64,000 nt of DNA from Rhizobium sp. ACO-34A (lineage in GTDB: Bacteria > Pseudomonadota > Alphaproteobacteria > Rhizobiales > Rhizobiaceae). The translations under genes were made by a program, and so were the position numbers. A model generated the notes under the pieces. That model was not told the origin of the DNA and made no database searches. It saw nothing but the letters and a program-made list of their open reading frames with translations. The stretch spans positions 4,189,501 through 4,253,500 of the forward strand of contig CP021371.1 in assembly GCA_002600635.1 (NCBI GenBank), given 5' to 3'. This document shows, one piece after another, positions 63,795-64,000 of this stretch. The stretch's first letter is position 1, and every line of letters begins with the position of its first letter.

Positions 63795-64000
63795 ATGCTT
63801 CCCATCACACGACGTAACGCGCTCGGACTTATGGGCGCGACCGCAGGCAGCCTGATCCTGCCCCGTTCGGTCTTCAGCCAGGGCAAGCGTCCCTCGGTGA
63901 CGATCGCCGTGCAGAAGATCACCAACAACAATACCCTCGACGTATGGAACGAGCAGTCCAACGTCGGCGAACGCATCTTCTATCCAAACTTCTGGGAAGG
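63795..64000 (+). CDS. ABC transporter substrate-binding protein, N-terminal part (cut by window edge)
   Basis: From ATG 63795 (AAAGGAG eight bases upstream) the frame stays open to the window end, 68 residues. A Tat-like signal TRRNALGLMGATAGSLIL is followed by PSVTIAVQKITNNNTLDVWNEQSNVG, the opening of a family 5 (peptide/nickel-type) binding protein. It lies behind the HAD gene and opposite the broken SorC-type regulator, so the three probably form a small uptake locus. Confidence 0.8.
   Translation, partial: MLPITRRNALGLMGATAGSLILPRSVFSQGKRPSVTIAVQKITNNNTLDVWNEQSNVGERIFYPNFWE

Noticed and set aside
1..64000. CRISPR arrays, insertion sequences, integrases, tRNA or rRNA genes
   Set aside because: I looked for regularly spaced repeats, transposase-like proteins, cloverleaf sequences and rRNA motifs and saw none; the only dispersed repeat is the two-copy RIME-like element.

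Overview
The window reads as chromosome or large-replicon DNA of a denitrifying alphaproteobacterium, most likely a member of the Rhizobiaceae (Rhizobium/Agrobacterium/Ensifer/Shinella group). This rests on high G+C, a nirK/nor/nnr gene content typical of rhizobial denitrifiers, an ExoD protein, ExoV-like pyruvyl transferases, and two copies of a ~105-bp intergenic repeat of the kind rhizobia carry in many places. The genus is an inference; no rRNA or tRNA gene is present in the window.

Layout. 1-7.1 kb: 3' end of a bacterial alpha-2-macroglobulin gene with pbpC directly behind it, an OsmC-type peroxidase, a DUF475/TerC-like membrane protein and an ExoD-like protein. 7.1-23.6 kb: a denitrification island with pseudoazurin, the NO-responsive regulator nnrR, nirV-nirK (copper nitrite reductase), nnrS, an operon of poorly characterised genes (DUF2249, a 450-aa membrane protein, a double DUF2249 protein, DUF59), hemN, the NO reductase cluster norE-F-C-B-Q-D, and a divergent unit of a 51-aa membrane protein, a hemerythrin-like protein and nnrU. 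No nitrous oxide reductase or nitrate reductase genes are seen here. 23.6-28.2 kb: ubiX-ubiD facing ubiT-ubiU-ubiV, the oxygen-independent ubiquinone pathway, with the same type of promoter box. 28.2-34.3 kb: a TetR-controlled RND efflux pump with two lipoprotein adaptors. 34.4-39.6 kb: a peptide/nickel-type ABC importer whose second permease is frameshifted. 39.6-46.7 kb: a TauE/SafE permease, a GlxA-family regulator, and a xylFHG-type sugar importer with a ROK repressor. 46.9-50.8 kb: an FtsK translocase without membrane segments, and galE. 51.2-61.7 kb: an exopolysaccharide cluster (three glycosyltransferases, acyltransferase, flippase, two pyruvyl transferases, polymerase, two SGNH hydrolases). 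61.8-64 kb: a frameshifted SorC-type regulator, a HAD phosphatase and the start of another ABC substrate-binding protein.

The clearest whole-window pattern is a common promoter design. Seven TTG-N8-CAA (Fnr/NnrR-type) boxes lie in front of the pseudoazurin, nirK, nnrS, DUF2249/hemN, norC, norE/51-aa-protein and ubiD/ubiT units. In eight of the ten possible orientations a TANNNN -10 hexamer lies at the spacing expected for class II activation. This links anaerobic ubiquinone synthesis and the uncharacterised DUF2249/DUF59 operon to denitrification as one predicted regulon. Two genes (37.2 kb and 62.4 kb) are each broken by what looks like one missing G in a G5 run, which may be a sequencing artefact.
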